A stretch of DNA of 64,000 nucleotides from Acetobacteraceae bacterium (GCA_027482245.1 JAIXWG010000015.1:124001-188000), one strand, 5' to 3'. Shown: positions 34,522 to 42,691, numbered from the stretch's first letter. Notes: a model not told the origin generated them from the letters alone. Program-made: numbers and translations.

Positions 34522-36206
34522 TTGCGGTCCTCCGGGGACAGCCAGCGGCGGATCAGGGCCAGCGCCTCATCCGGATGCTTGTCGACCAGGCCTGAGACGC
34601 GGCTCAGGGAGGAGGCGCGCAGCTGCCCCTGCACCATCGCGACATCGACGAATTCCTCCGGCGCGCCGGCGGGGCCATCGCCGATGCTGCCCGGCACGCT
34701 GCCCATGGGGCCGGCCAGCGCGCCGGCCGGCGCGGCGGCGATGGCGCCGCCATCGGCCAGCATGGCGCCACCGCCGCCGGCCAGCGCCGCCTGCGGCTGC
34801 AGGGATGCGGTGATGCGGGACACCACGGGGCGGCCCAGCAGCAGCAGCGCCATCAGGGCCACCAGCGCCAGCAGCGCGCTTTCGGTCAGGCGCGTCACCA
34901 CCGCCGGGGTCAGCAGGGACGCCAGCAGGCTCGGCACATCCTCCGCCGCCGGGCCGCCCATGGGCTCCGCGAAGCGCAGGCTCGCCACTTCCAGCCGGTC
35001 GCCTCGCCGTTCGTCGAAGCCGATGGCGCCGCGCACCAGGGCGGCGATGCGGTCCAGCTCCTCCCGGTTCCGCTCGCGGAAGCGCGGCGCGGTGGTGCCG
35101 TCGCCCGGGTCCATCACGCCATCGACCAGCACGGCGACGGACAGGCGGCGCAGCACGGGCGCCTGGCGCACGACGGTGCGGCTGGTCTGGCCGATCTCGA
35201 AGTTGGTCGTCTCCTCCTGCTTGTTCTCGGAGGATTGCGGGCCGTTCGACTGCGTCGTCGGCGCGCCGGGCAGCTGGTTGGCGACGGAGACGTTCTGCGG
35301 CTCGCCGCTGCGCGTCGATTCGGTGGAGGAGGAGGTGCTGCGCGGCACCTGGTTGTCCGGGTCGAAGCGCTGCTCGGTGATCTGCACGCGGTCGGTATCC
35401 AGGTCGACCGTCGCCTCCACCCGCACGCGGCCGGTGCCGAGCGTACGCTCCAGCATCTCCTCCACGCCGCGGGCGATCCGCATCTCCTGCGCGCGGCGCA
35501 TCTCCTCCGCCGACAGGGCAATGCCCTGCTCGGAACCGGGCAGCGCCTGGCCACCGCGCGCGAGGAGTTCGGCGCGGCCATCGACGATGGAGACGTTCTG
35601 CGGCTTCAGGCCCGGGACGGCGGCGGAGACGAGGTGCAGCACCGCCTGCACGCCTTCGCGGTCCAGCCGCTGGGCGCCGCGCATCTGCAGCACGACGGAG
35701 GCCTGCGCTTCCCCCCGTTCGCGGGAGAAGGGCTCGCGCCGCGGCATCACGAGGTGAACGCGGGCGGCGGAGACGCCGTAGAGCGTGCGGATGGAGCGCG
35801 CGATTTCCCCTTCCAGCGCGCGGACGCGGTTGAGGTCCTGCTGGAAGGGCGTCGCGGTCAGGCCGCCCTGGCGGTCGAAGATCTCGTAGCCGACGGAGCC
35901 GCCGGCGGGGATGCCATCGCGGGCGAGCTGCAGGCGCAGCCGCGCCACCTGGTCGGTCGGCACCATCACCTCGGCGCCATTCTGGCTGATCCGGTGCGGC
36001 ACGCGGGCGCGTTCCAGCGCCTGCACCACCTGCGCGGCATCCCGCTGGTCGAGGTCGCCGTAGAGCAGCGCCATCGGCGGCTCCGCACTGCGCATCGCCA
36101 GGAAGCCGATGACGCTGAGCGTCGCCAGGGCGACGGAGCCCAGCGCGATCAGGCGCGCGGGGCCGAGGCCACGGAGAACCGCCAGAAGGTTGCCGAGGCC
36201 GCCCAT
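34518..36206 (-). CDS. fliF: MS-ring protein FliF
   Basis: 562 residues from the ATG at 36206; a GTG one codon upstream is the alternative. Two membrane helices (near 17-38 and near 425-450) flank the periplasmic ring-building domains (YGDLDQRDAAQVVQALERAR, LRLQLARDGIPAGGSVGYEI). The C-terminal FliG-binding part is LVDKHPDEALALIRRWLSPE. It is the base on which the flagellum assembles. First gene of an eight-gene minus-strand operon; its start overlaps a possible 13-codon leader. Confidence 0.97.
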   Translation of the reverse strand: MGGLGNLLAVLRGLGPARLIALGSVALATLSVIGFLAMRSAEPPMALLYGDLDQRDAAQVVQALERARVPHRISQNGAEVMVPTDQVARLRLQLARDGIPAGGSVGYEIFDRQGGLTATPFQQDLNRVRALEGEIARSIRTLYGVSAARVHLVMPRREPFSRERGEAQASVVLQMRGAQRLDREGVQAVLHLVSAAVPGLKPQNVSIVDGRAELLARGGQALPGSEQGIALSAEEMRRAQEMRIARGVEEMLERTLGTGRVRVEATVDLDTDRVQITEQRFDPDNQVPRSTSSSTESTRSGEPQNVSVANQLPGAPTTQSNGPQSSENKQEETTNFEIGQTSRTVVRQAPVLRRLSVAVLVDGVMDPGDGTTAPRFRERNREELDRIAALVRGAIGFDERRGDRLEVASLRFAEPMGGPAAEDVPSLLASLLTPAVVTRLTESALLALVALMALLLLGRPVVSRITASLQPQAALAGGGGAMLADGGAIAAAPAGALAGPMGSVPGSIGDGPAGAPEEFVDVAMVQGQLRASSLSRVSGLVDKHPDEALALIRRWLSPEDRK

Positions 36207-36247
36207 CACCGCCCCGCCTTCATGCCCGTTTCAAGCTTGCGCACCAT
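36206..36247 (-). CDS. Possible 13-codon leader peptide coupled to fliF
   Basis: ATG at 36247 with GGGAG six bases upstream opens MVRKLETGMKAGR, and its TGA overlaps the fliF ATG (TGATG). The spacing and Shine-Dalgarno sequence are better than those in front of fliF itself, so the leader could couple fliF translation. No homologue is known to me; a chance frame is quite possible. Confidence 0.3.
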   Translation of the reverse strand: MVRKLETGMKAGR

Positions 36248-36259
36248 GCGATCTCCCGG

Positions 36260-36301
36260 GCGGCGTCCTGCCGCGCGGTGGGCATCTTCTGCCGGGTGCC
36301 T
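36260..36301 (-). repeat. Palindromic repeat copies upstream of fliF
   Basis: 36260-36274 read on the minus strand is GCGGCAGGACGCCGC, identical to one unit of the array after flgE. 36281-36300 (GGCATCTTCTGCCGGGTGCC) recurs with one change at 36404-36423. Both are variants of a GGCA/TGCC stem. Confidence 0.6.
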
Positions 36302-36316
36302 TTACCTCCTGTTAAC
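36301..36316 (-). promoter_or_regulatory. GTTAAC-type candidate regulatory site upstream of fliF
   Basis: On the minus strand: TTAACAGGAGGTAAA, i.e. TTAA-N7-TAAA, one mismatch from the CtrA pattern TTAA-N7-TTAA, and built like the site upstream of fliO. It lies 106 bases before fliF and 65 before the possible leader. An AGGAGG is embedded by chance or otherwise. Confidence 0.3.
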
Positions 36317-36339
36317 CGCAGCCCGTTCCAGTGGCATCG

Positions 36340-36367
36340 ATTATTGAGTCATTTCAAGGCAGAACAA
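36340..36367 (-). promoter_or_regulatory. Weak sigma-70-like promoter candidate for fliF
   Basis: In an AT-rich island, the minus strand reads TTGTTC (36362-36367), 16 bases, then AATAAT (36340-36345). The -10 is good and the -35 poor. It would give a leader of roughly 125 bases before fliF. The rest of 36207-36544 holds the hairpins and motifs listed separately and no gene besides the possible leader. Confidence 0.25.
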
Positions 36368-36397
36368 CGACCCGCAAGCCATTGATTCCGGGTGCGT

Positions 36398-36533
36398 GGC
36401 ACCGGCATCTCCTGCCGGGTGCCCCGCCTCTGGCGCCCGCCGCAGGCGGGCGAGCGGCCGAATGGCCGCCGCCGGAAGTCCGGCGCAGCCAAGCGAAGCG
36501 CCGGCGCCTGAGGGCGGGTCGCTTGCGACCCGC
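36398..36533. repeat. Cluster of five hairpins between flgD and fliF
   Basis: Consecutive inverted repeats: 36398-36423 (10 bp stem, one bulge), 36434-36452 (8 bp, loop GCA), 36454-36469 (6 bp, loop GAAT), 36470-36485 (7 bp, loop AG) and 36514-36533 (GCGGGTCGC/GCGACCCGC, 9 bp). The last ends 11 bases from the flgD stop, so it can also serve as the flgD terminator. Confidence 0.8.
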
Positions 36534-36544
36534 AAGGCAAAGGC

Positions 36545-37264
36545 TCACCGCACGCGGCGCAACGTATCGAAGCCCGTGGTCAACGCGCCGAGCGCGAGCT
36601 GCACGCCATCCTGGTCCTGCGACATGCCCGTGACCGTGCCGGCGACGACGGCGGGCAGCGTGCCGGTGGTGCCGCCGGTGGTGTCGACGCCCGTGACGGT
36701 CAGCCCGTAGCGGCCGTCGGCCAGCGCCCGGCCCTGCGCGTTCTTGCCGTCCCAGCTCCAGGTCGTGGCGGCGGCGCCCAGCTGGACGACCGCATCGCGC
36801 ACCACGGCGCCCGTGCCATCCGTCAGCGCGACGCGTGCCCGCGTGACGTTGCCGGTCGCGAGCGGCAGCCGCACTTCCTGCGCCGTGCCGTTGGACAGCT
36901 GCAGGTGGTCGGACGCCACCTCCACCTCCCGCCCCATCATCGGCGTCGCCGCCACCAGCGCGGAGGTCCGCTGCAGGCCGAGCAGCGCTTCCATGTGCTG
37001 GTTCGTCGCGATCTGCTGCTCCACGCCGGCGAACTGGGCCAGCTGCTGGGTCAGCTGGTTCGGATCCATGGGCTGCGTCGGGTCCTGGTGGCGCAGCTGC
37101 GTCGTCAGCAGCTTCAGGAAGGTCTGCATGTCCCCGCCCAGCGAACGCGCGGCGCTGGCGGCGGCGGAGCTGGTGGCGGCATTGGCGGAGGCCGTGCTGG
37201 TGCTGGCCGTGGTGGCGGTGTTGCGCGTGGTGCTGGCGGCGGCGGCGGTGGTCGCGGTGGGCAT
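36545..37264 (-). CDS. flgD: Hook-cap scaffold protein FlgD
   Basis: 239 residues. A low-complexity Ala/Thr/Ser start (about 1-40) precedes the FlgD core DMQTFLKLLTTQLRHQDPTQ and PMDPNQLTQQLAQFAGVEQQ. A FlgD Ig/tudor-like part follows (VQLGAAATTWSWDGKNAQGR, ADGRYGLTV). FlgD caps the growing hook. It lies 12 bases after fliK in the same operon and is read from the sigma-54 promoter at 38612-38626. Confidence 0.96.
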   Translation of the reverse strand: MPTATTAAAASTTRNTATTASTSTASANAATSSAAASAARSLGGDMQTFLKLLTTQLRHQDPTQPMDPNQLTQQLAQFAGVEQQIATNQHMEALLGLQRTSALVAATPMMGREVEVASDHLQLSNGTAQEVRLPLATGNVTRARVALTDGTGAVVRDAVVQLGAAATTWSWDGKNAQGRALADGRYGLTVTGVDTTGGTTGTLPAVVAGTVTGMSQDQDGVQLALGALTTGFDTLRRVR

Positions 37265-37276
37265 CGGGATCCTCCC

Positions 37277-38569
37277 TCAGAGAGCAACGTCGAGCAGCCC
37301 GCGCGCGAGGAGGCGCGGGGGCGGAATGGCAATCATCTCGTCGGCCGTGCCGGCGCGGCCGCCGCGGGACGGGCCGCGGAATCGGCCGCCCTGGCCGCCG
37401 CCGGGATCGGCGCCGGGGTTGCCGGCCTGGCCGCCCCCCGCACCACTTCCCTGGCCGCCGCCCTGGCCGACATCGCCGAGGGCGAGGCGGAGCGAGTCCG
37501 GCCTGGCCTCGATCCCCACGGCCTGCAGCGCCTGTTCGATGGCGCCGCGGTCCCGGTTGAGCAGCGCCAGCGTTTCCGGCCGCTCCACCGTGATGCGGAG
37601 CTGCGTGGCGCCGTCGCGGCCGGCTTCCACCACCACCTCCACCCCACCCAGCTCCGCCGGGCGCAGCTGGACGATGAGGCGGGAGGCATCGCCCCCCTTC
37701 GCGACCTGCGCGACGATCACCGGCGCCAGCTGCTGCGCGGGCATGGCGGCGGCGTAGGGGCGCGTGGCCGCGGGGGCCTCCACCGGCGCGGCCGGCGCCA
37801 GCGCCTGGTGCGGGCCGGCGGCGGGAACGGGCGGCGCGAGGCCAGGATCGGCGGAGGGCGCCGCCGCGGGCAGGCCGGCTTCCGGGGCGACATCCCGCGG
37901 CAGGTCGCGCAGCGCCGCCTCCGCCCGGGGCGCCGCGGTGTCCGGGAAGGGCGCTGGCTGCGCGGCCGTGGCATCACGGGCAGTCGCCTCCGGGCGGGCG
38001 GCGGGCGCCTCAGGCGAGGCGGGCATGGGCCCGGAAGCGGGCGCCGGCGTGCCGGCCCTGGGTGCGGCGGCAACGGCCGTCTGCGACGGCGGGGGGGCCG
38101 GGATCGCGGCGGCGATCGCCAGCGCCACGGCGGCATCGGCCGGCGGCGGGGTGGCGGGCGCGGCGGCGGCCAGGGGCTGGGGCGGCGGTGCTGCCGCGGC
38201 GACGGGCGCGGCGGGCGTCACGGGCGCCTCGGCCGTCGCGACGGCCGTGACGTCTCCGGTCGGGAGGTCGCTGGCCGTGATGTCGCCGGCCGCCTTCTCC
38301 TCGGCCGCGACGTCGCTGGCGGTGGCGGTTGCCTCTGCCGGGACGGTGGTCTCCTCCCCGCCGGCCGGCTGCGCCGTCGTCGCGGCCGCCTGGCGAGACC
38401 CCTCCCGCGGCGCCTCCGCCTTCCGCGCCGGGGGCGCCTCGGGTGTGCGGGGCTCGGGCGCCTCCGCCTCTCGCAGCGCGGCATCGAAGCCGCCGGCGGC
38501 CCGCGGCGGGGGCCGGGGGGCATCGGGCGCGGCCTGGGTGGGGCCAGGGGGTGGGGTACGGGACAGCAT
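37277..38569 (-). CDS. fliK: Hook-length control protein FliK
   Basis: 430 residues. Most of it (about 1-290) is a Pro/Ala/Thr-rich ruler region of low complexity. The C-terminal switch domain has LIVQLRPAELGGVEVVVEAG and LRITVERPETLALLNRDRGA, the Flg_hook core, then a Gly-rich tail. FliK measures the hook and triggers the FlhB switch. First gene of fliK-flgD, about 32 bases from the predicted transcription start. Confidence 0.93.
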   Translation of the reverse strand: MLSRTPPPGPTQAAPDAPRPPPRAAGGFDAALREAEAPEPRTPEAPPARKAEAPREGSRQAAATTAQPAGGEETTVPAEATATASDVAAEEKAAGDITASDLPTGDVTAVATAEAPVTPAAPVAAAAPPPQPLAAAAPATPPPADAAVALAIAAAIPAPPPSQTAVAAAPRAGTPAPASGPMPASPEAPAARPEATARDATAAQPAPFPDTAAPRAEAALRDLPRDVAPEAGLPAAAPSADPGLAPPVPAAGPHQALAPAAPVEAPAATRPYAAAMPAQQLAPVIVAQVAKGGDASRLIVQLRPAELGGVEVVVEAGRDGATQLRITVERPETLALLNRDRGAIEQALQAVGIEARPDSLRLALGDVGQGGGQGSGAGGGQAGNPGADPGGGQGGRFRGPSRGGRAGTADEMIAIPPPRLLARGLLDVAL

Positions 38570-38611
38570 GATCGGTGATGATCCCCGGCAGAGGTGCCGA
38601 AGCTATGAACA

Positions 38612-38626
38612 GCAATGAACGGGCCA
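38612..38626 (-). promoter_or_regulatory. Sigma-54 promoter of fliK-flgD
   Basis: On the minus strand TGGCCCGTTCATTGC fits the flagellar sigma-54 pattern TGGC(A/C)CG-N4-TTGC with GG-N10-GC spacing. The -12 box is 43 bases before the fliK ATG. Confidence 0.85.
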
Positions 38627-38769
38627 CCCGCCCCTTCACGCTGCATCAAGGATTTCCCCGCTTCCGGTGACGATTCCGGCCCGGCCAAGGATGCCGGCCC
38701 GGCATGTATTGCCGGGCGGTCAACGGCACCCGGTGGCGTCAACCCGGCCTTAATCCTCGCCTCGCGCTT

Positions 38770-38784
38770 TGGCACGGCCCTTGC
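38770..38784 (+). promoter_or_regulatory. Sigma-54 promoter of flgE
   Basis: TGGCACGGCCCTTGC matches every conserved base of the sigma-54 consensus TGGCACG-N4-TTGC. It lies 94 bases upstream of the flgE ATG and back to back with the fliK promoter, in the 309 bp gap 38570-38878 that holds no gene. Confidence 0.92.
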
Positions 38785-38878
38785 CCTGTGCCCGGCACGC
38801 CATCCCAGGGTCACCCGCCAGGGCCATCCCGGGAGCGATCAGATCTCGGGCGAACCCACAGGAACCAAGGCCAGCCGC

Positions 38879-40186
38879 ATGTCCCTCTTCAACTCCCTCG
38901 CCACCGCCGTCTCCGGCATGAATGCCCAGGGCCGGGCCATCGCGAACATCTCGGACAACGTCGCGAACAGCCAGACGACGGGGTACAAGCGCCTCGACAC
39001 CAGCTTCGAGGACATGGTGATCAACGCCGGCACCAGCCGCTTCACCGGCGGTGTCGTCGCCAGCACCGTCGCCACCAACGACGTGCAGGGTACCATCAGC
39101 CAGGTGGACAATCCGCTGGCCATGGCGATCAGCGGCCGCGGCTTCTTCAGCGTGGCGCGCCCGGTGACCAGCGGGGCGGAGGGCACGACCTTCGACGCCC
39201 GCGCCATGTTCACCCGCGCCGGCGATTTCCGCCTGAACAGCGAAGGCTACCTCCAGAACGGCAGCGGGGACGTGCTGCAGGGCTGGTCGGTGAACCCCGC
39301 CACCGGCACGCCGGATGCGACGCGCCTGACCCCCATCCGCATCGACCGCGCCAGCCTGCCCCCCGCGCCGACGGAAGCCGTCACCCTTTCCGCCAACCTG
39401 CCGGCCGGCGCCGCCACCGGCACCACGGGTTCGACCCAGGCGCAGGTCTATGACCAGCTCGGCAACCTCCATCCCGTCGATCTCGGCTGGACGCGTGCGG
39501 AGGCCGACAACAGCTGGACCCTGGCGGTGACGCGCCCCGCGACCGGCGGCGGCACGGCCCCGGAACTCGGCACCTTCACGGTCCGCTTCGGCACCAACGG
39601 CGCCCCCGCCGGCACGATCGGGGAGGTGCTGGATTCCGCCGGCAACACCGTCGGCCGCTACGATCCCGCGAACCCCACCAATGCGCTGCTGAACGTCACC
39701 GGCAGCTTCGGCGGCGCCGACCAGACCATCGGCATCGACCTCGGCCGCTTCGGCTCCACCGCGGGGGTCACGCAGTATGGCGGCGGCGCCTATGAATTGC
39801 GGAGCGTGCAGCGCGATGGCGGCCCGGCCGGCGCCTTCGCCTCCGTGGCCACCCAGGCCGATGGCAAGGTCGTGGTGAACTACGACAACGGCCAGAGCCG
39901 CACGATCGCGCAGGTGCCGGTCACGACCTTCGCCGATCCGGATGCGCTGGAGCGCCTCGACGGCCAGGCCTTCGCCACCACGATGGAAGCGGGCCGCCAG
40001 CAGGTCTCCGCCATCGGCGCCAACGGCACGGGCACGCTGCAGGCCGGCGCGGTGGAGGGTGCGAATGTCGACATCGCCGCCGAATTCTCCAAGCTGATCG
40101 TCGCCCAGCGCGCCTATTCCGCGAACACCAAGCTGGTGACGACGGCGGATGAGCTGCTGCAGGAAACCGTCAACCTGAAGCGCTGA
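38879..40186 (+). CDS. flgE: Flagellar hook protein FlgE
   Basis: 435 residues from the ATG at 38879; the frame is open further upstream but crosses the promoter. It starts MSLFNSLATAVSGMNAQGRA with NISDNVANSQTTGYKRLDTS and ends with VDIAAEFSKLIVAQRAYSAN, the axial termini. The middle domains form the hook surface. It is transcribed alone from the perfect sigma-54 site and followed by a palindrome array. Confidence 0.97.
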   Translation: MSLFNSLATAVSGMNAQGRAIANISDNVANSQTTGYKRLDTSFEDMVINAGTSRFTGGVVASTVATNDVQGTISQVDNPLAMAISGRGFFSVARPVTSGAEGTTFDARAMFTRAGDFRLNSEGYLQNGSGDVLQGWSVNPATGTPDATRLTPIRIDRASLPPAPTEAVTLSANLPAGAATGTTGSTQAQVYDQLGNLHPVDLGWTRAEADNSWTLAVTRPATGGGTAPELGTFTVRFGTNGAPAGTIGEVLDSAGNTVGRYDPANPTNALLNVTGSFGGADQTIGIDLGRFGSTAGVTQYGGGAYELRSVQRDGGPAGAFASVATQADGKVVVNYDNGQSRTIAQVPVTTFADPDALERLDGQAFATTMEAGRQQVSAIGANGTGTLQAGAVEGANVDIAAEFSKLIVAQRAYSANTKLVTTADELLQETVNLKR

Positions 40187-40240
40187 GGCGGCCCCTTGCT
40201 TCCCGGGGGTGGCGAGGACCGCCGCCCCCGCGCCCCCCCC

Positions 40241-40399
40241 GCGGCAGGATGCCGCCTCTCACTCCACTCGGCAGGATGCCGCCTGTCACTCGATGCGGCA
40301 GGACGCCGCCCTTGCTGTGCCCCGCGGCAGGATGCCGCACCGGATTCCCCGCGGCAGGATGCCGCGGCAGCGCCGGGCGCGTGGCGGCCAGGATGGCCC
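40241..40399. repeat. Array of palindromic 15-mers after flgE
   Basis: GCGGCAGGATGCCGC (stem GCGGCA/TGCCGC, loop GGA) occurs at 40241, 40268 (first base T), 40295 (one change), 40324 and 40351; a degenerate sixth copy (GGCCAGGATGGCC) is near 40386. The spacing is 27, 27, 29 and 27 bases. Too short for CRISPR. It lies between flgE and a convergent gene and may end transcription. Confidence 0.88.
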
Positions 40400-40418
40400 C
40401 CGCGCCCCGCCTGCCCTT

Positions 40419-41393
40419 TCAGTCCAGCCGGATATTCGCGCGCTCCGCGATCCCCTTCCACATCGGCACCTCGACGCGCATCCGTTCGCCGAGCGGCCCG
40501 GGGCCGGAGAGCACGAGCTGCGCGCCCGCCGCTTCCAGCCGCTGCGCCAGCGACGATCCCTGCGCCAGCGGCGCCATCTCGGCCGCCAGCGTGTCCACCA
40601 CGGCCTGCGGCGTGCCCTTCGGCGCGAACATCGCGTACCAGATCGTCACGGCGTAGCCGGGCGCGGCTTCCGCCAGCGACGGCACATCCGGCAGCACCGG
40701 GCTGCGCTGCGGGGAGGTGACGGCGATGGCGCGCAGTCTGCCCTCCCGCACATGGGACATCGTCTCCAGCAGCCCCACGATCAGCAGGTCCGTATCCCCC
40801 GCATAGAGCGCCGTCACGCTCTGCCCCGCGCCGCGATAAGGCACATGCAGCAGGTCGATGCCGGCGAGTGCCTTGAACAGCTCACCGCCCATATGCGTCG
40901 TCGCGCCATTGCCGGCGGTGGCGAAGCTGATGCTGCCCGGCGCCGCCTTGGCGCGCGCCACCAGATCGGCCAGGTCCCTGATCGGGCTGTCGGGCCGCAC
41001 CAGCACGCCCATCGGCGCATCGAGCACGATGGAGACCGGCATGAAATCCACGAGCGGATCATAGCCGGGGTCGCGCATCACCGCGGGCAGGATGGAGATG
41101 GCCGACGTCGTGAACAGGAAGTTGTGCGCATCCGGCGTCGCCATCACCGCCCGCGTGCCGAGCAATCCCCCCGCGCCCGGCCGCGTCTCCACGATGAAGG
41201 GCTGGCCGAGTCTCCGCTGCAGATGCTCCGCGATGAAGCGCGCGGGGATCTCGACCGGCCCGCCCGGCGCGAAGGGGATGATGAAGCGCACGGGCTTGTT
41301 CGGCCAGGCGGGCTGCGCGAGGCCGGGCAGGGGCAGCGACGCGGGCAGCAGCGTGGCGGCAGCGCCCATCAGGGCGCGGCGGGTGATGCGCAT
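40419..41393 (-). CDS. Bug-family (TctC-like) periplasmic solute-binding protein
   Basis: 324 residues. A Tat-like signal with RR (MRITRRALMGAAATLLPASL) ends near residue 27; the mature start WPNKPVRFIIPFAPGGPVEI is typical of tripartite tricarboxylate receptor proteins, with FATAGNGATTHMGGELFKAL and LPDVPSLAEAAPGY. It would bind a carboxylate or related small molecule. No TctA/TctB partner lies nearby, which is common for the many orphan Bug proteins of this group. Confidence 0.9.
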   Translation of the reverse strand: MRITRRALMGAAATLLPASLPLPGLAQPAWPNKPVRFIIPFAPGGPVEIPARFIAEHLQRRLGQPFIVETRPGAGGLLGTRAVMATPDAHNFLFTTSAISILPAVMRDPGYDPLVDFMPVSIVLDAPMGVLVRPDSPIRDLADLVARAKAAPGSISFATAGNGATTHMGGELFKALAGIDLLHVPYRGAGQSVTALYAGDTDLLIVGLLETMSHVREGRLRAIAVTSPQRSPVLPDVPSLAEAAPGYAVTIWYAMFAPKGTPQAVVDTLAAEMAPLAQGSSLAQRLEAAGAQLVLSGPGPLGERMRVEVPMWKGIAERANIRLD

Positions 41394-41429
41394 GGCGTTC
41401 CTCCAACCTTCGTTGGGGGTGAGCCTACC

Positions 41430-42029
41430 CTACTCCCCGCGCTTGGCCAGCATCGCCTCCAGCTCCGCGATCCGCCGGTCCCGCGCCGCCAGCGCCGCGG
41501 CCACGTCCGAAGCCTCGAAGCGGCTCGGGATGTGCTGCGGGCAGTTGGCGTCCCATGCCTCGATTGCGAACAGGATGGCCTGCTCCGCCGGCGTCGATTC
41601 ACCCTGCACGCGCAGGCTTTCCAGCAATGCCGGATCATCCTCCACCACCCGCGCGCGGCCCCAGATCTTGATGCGCTGGCGATGCGCATAGTCGATCAGC
41701 AGGAGATGCGCGCGCGGGTTCTCCGCCAGGTTGCCGAGGGTGATGTATTGCCGGTTGCCGCGCAGGTCGGCGAAGCCGATCGTGCGGTCGTCCAGCACGC
41801 GGAGGAAGCCGGGCGGCCCGCCGCGATGCTGGATGTAGGGCTGCCCTTCCGCAGTCGCCGTCGCCATGACGATGCTGGTCTGCCGTGCGATGAAGGTGGC
41901 GAGATCGGGCGTCACGCTTGTCGCCCATCCGCCCCGCGCCTCCATCCGCGCATAGCTGGCGCGCGACCCGCGCCGCGCCTGGATCGCCTTCACTGAGGGC
42001 GTGAAGGCGATGTCGCTGGATGCGGTCAC
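41430..42029 (-). CDS. Pyridoxamine 5'-phosphate oxidase-family (PPOX) flavoprotein
   Basis: 199 residues from a GTG preceded by GAGGAA. The split-barrel FMN-binding fold is suggested by QTSIVMATATAEGQPYIQHR, PPGFLRVLDDRTIGFADLRG and the RIKIWGRARVVED strand. Substrate unknown. The C-terminal tail (VAAALAARDRRIAELEAML) is a short coiled coil not usual in the family. It lies 49 bases downstream of the AhpD-like gene and may be co-transcribed. Confidence 0.82.
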   Translation of the reverse strand: MTASSDIAFTPSVKAIQARRGSRASYARMEARGGWATSVTPDLATFIARQTSIVMATATAEGQPYIQHRGGPPGFLRVLDDRTIGFADLRGNRQYITLGNLAENPRAHLLLIDYAHRQRIKIWGRARVVEDDPALLESLRVQGESTPAEQAILFAIEAWDANCPQHIPSRFEASDVAAALAARDRRIAELEAMLAKRGE

Positions 42030-42078
42030 AGCGCGGGTTCCTCCAGTGCGGGATGATCATCCGGCCGGCGCGCCATGG

Positions 42079-42624
42079 TCAGGCCGCCTGCGCGACGGGC
42101 GGGAAATCCACCACCGTCCGCGCCACGTTGTTCAGGTAGTTCGTCCAGGTGTTGAACGCGACGTGCAGCACGATCTCGACGATCTCGGCCTCCCCATAGC
42201 CGGCCAGCTTCACCAGGCGCAGCGCGTCGTCATCGACATGCCCGCGTTCGCGCGCGACCTTGGAGGCGAAGCGCACCGCCGCATCGGCCTTCGGGTCGTT
42301 CGAGAATCCCGCGCGATTGGCGGCGATCTCCGCGCTGTCGAGCTTCGCGAGGTTGGCGCCGATGTAGCTGTGCGCCGCCAGGCAGTAGTCGCAGCCATTG
42401 ATTGCCGCGACCGCCAGCGCGATGCGTTCCCGCGTCGCCGCCGGCAGCGTGCCCTTCGCCAGCGCGCTGCTCAGGCCGAGATAGCCTTCCAGCGCCGCGG
42501 GGCTGCTGGCCACGGTGCGGAAGAGGTTGGGCACGAAGCCGATCTGCTTGCGCACGGCGGCCAGAAAGGGGCGAGAGGCCTCCGGCGCGGCGTCGATATC
42601 GGCATGGGTGGTGAGGCGGGTCAT
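42079..42624 (-). CDS. Carboxymuconolactone decarboxylase/AhpD-like peroxidase-related protein
   Basis: 181 residues from the ATG at 42624; the frame is open upstream but only into the shared promoter region. The AhpD-type redox motif CDYCLAAH gives C78, C81 and H85. The preceding GFVPNLFRTVASSPAALEGY fits the peroxidase-related CMD family. It may act in peroxide or alkylhydroperoxide defence. Divergent from a LysR gene, which probably controls it. Confidence 0.87.
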   Translation of the reverse strand: MTRLTTHADIDAAPEASRPFLAAVRKQIGFVPNLFRTVASSPAALEGYLGLSSALAKGTLPAATRERIALAVAAINGCDYCLAAHSYIGANLAKLDSAEIAANRAGFSNDPKADAAVRFASKVARERGHVDDDALRLVKLAGYGEAEIVEIVLHVAFNTWTNYLNNVARTVVDFPPVAQAA

Positions 42625-42691
42625 GGGATCAGGTCCTGCAGGGCGGCGGGACAGCCCCGCCGCGACGGGGACTTTCTGCGCCGTTGCGCCC

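Noticed and set aside
37277..38569. FliK as a mucin-like or repeat surface protein
   Set aside because: The low-complexity Pro/Ala region is usual for FliK rulers and the C-terminal switch domain is clear.
38739..38753. CtrA site TCAA-N7-TTAA upstream of flgE
   Set aside because: One mismatch in four and only one such match near a clear sigma-54 site; kept only as part of the TTAA observation.
40241..40365. CRISPR array
   Set aside because: Repeats are 15 bp and spacers 12-14 bp, far below CRISPR sizes, and no cas genes are present.
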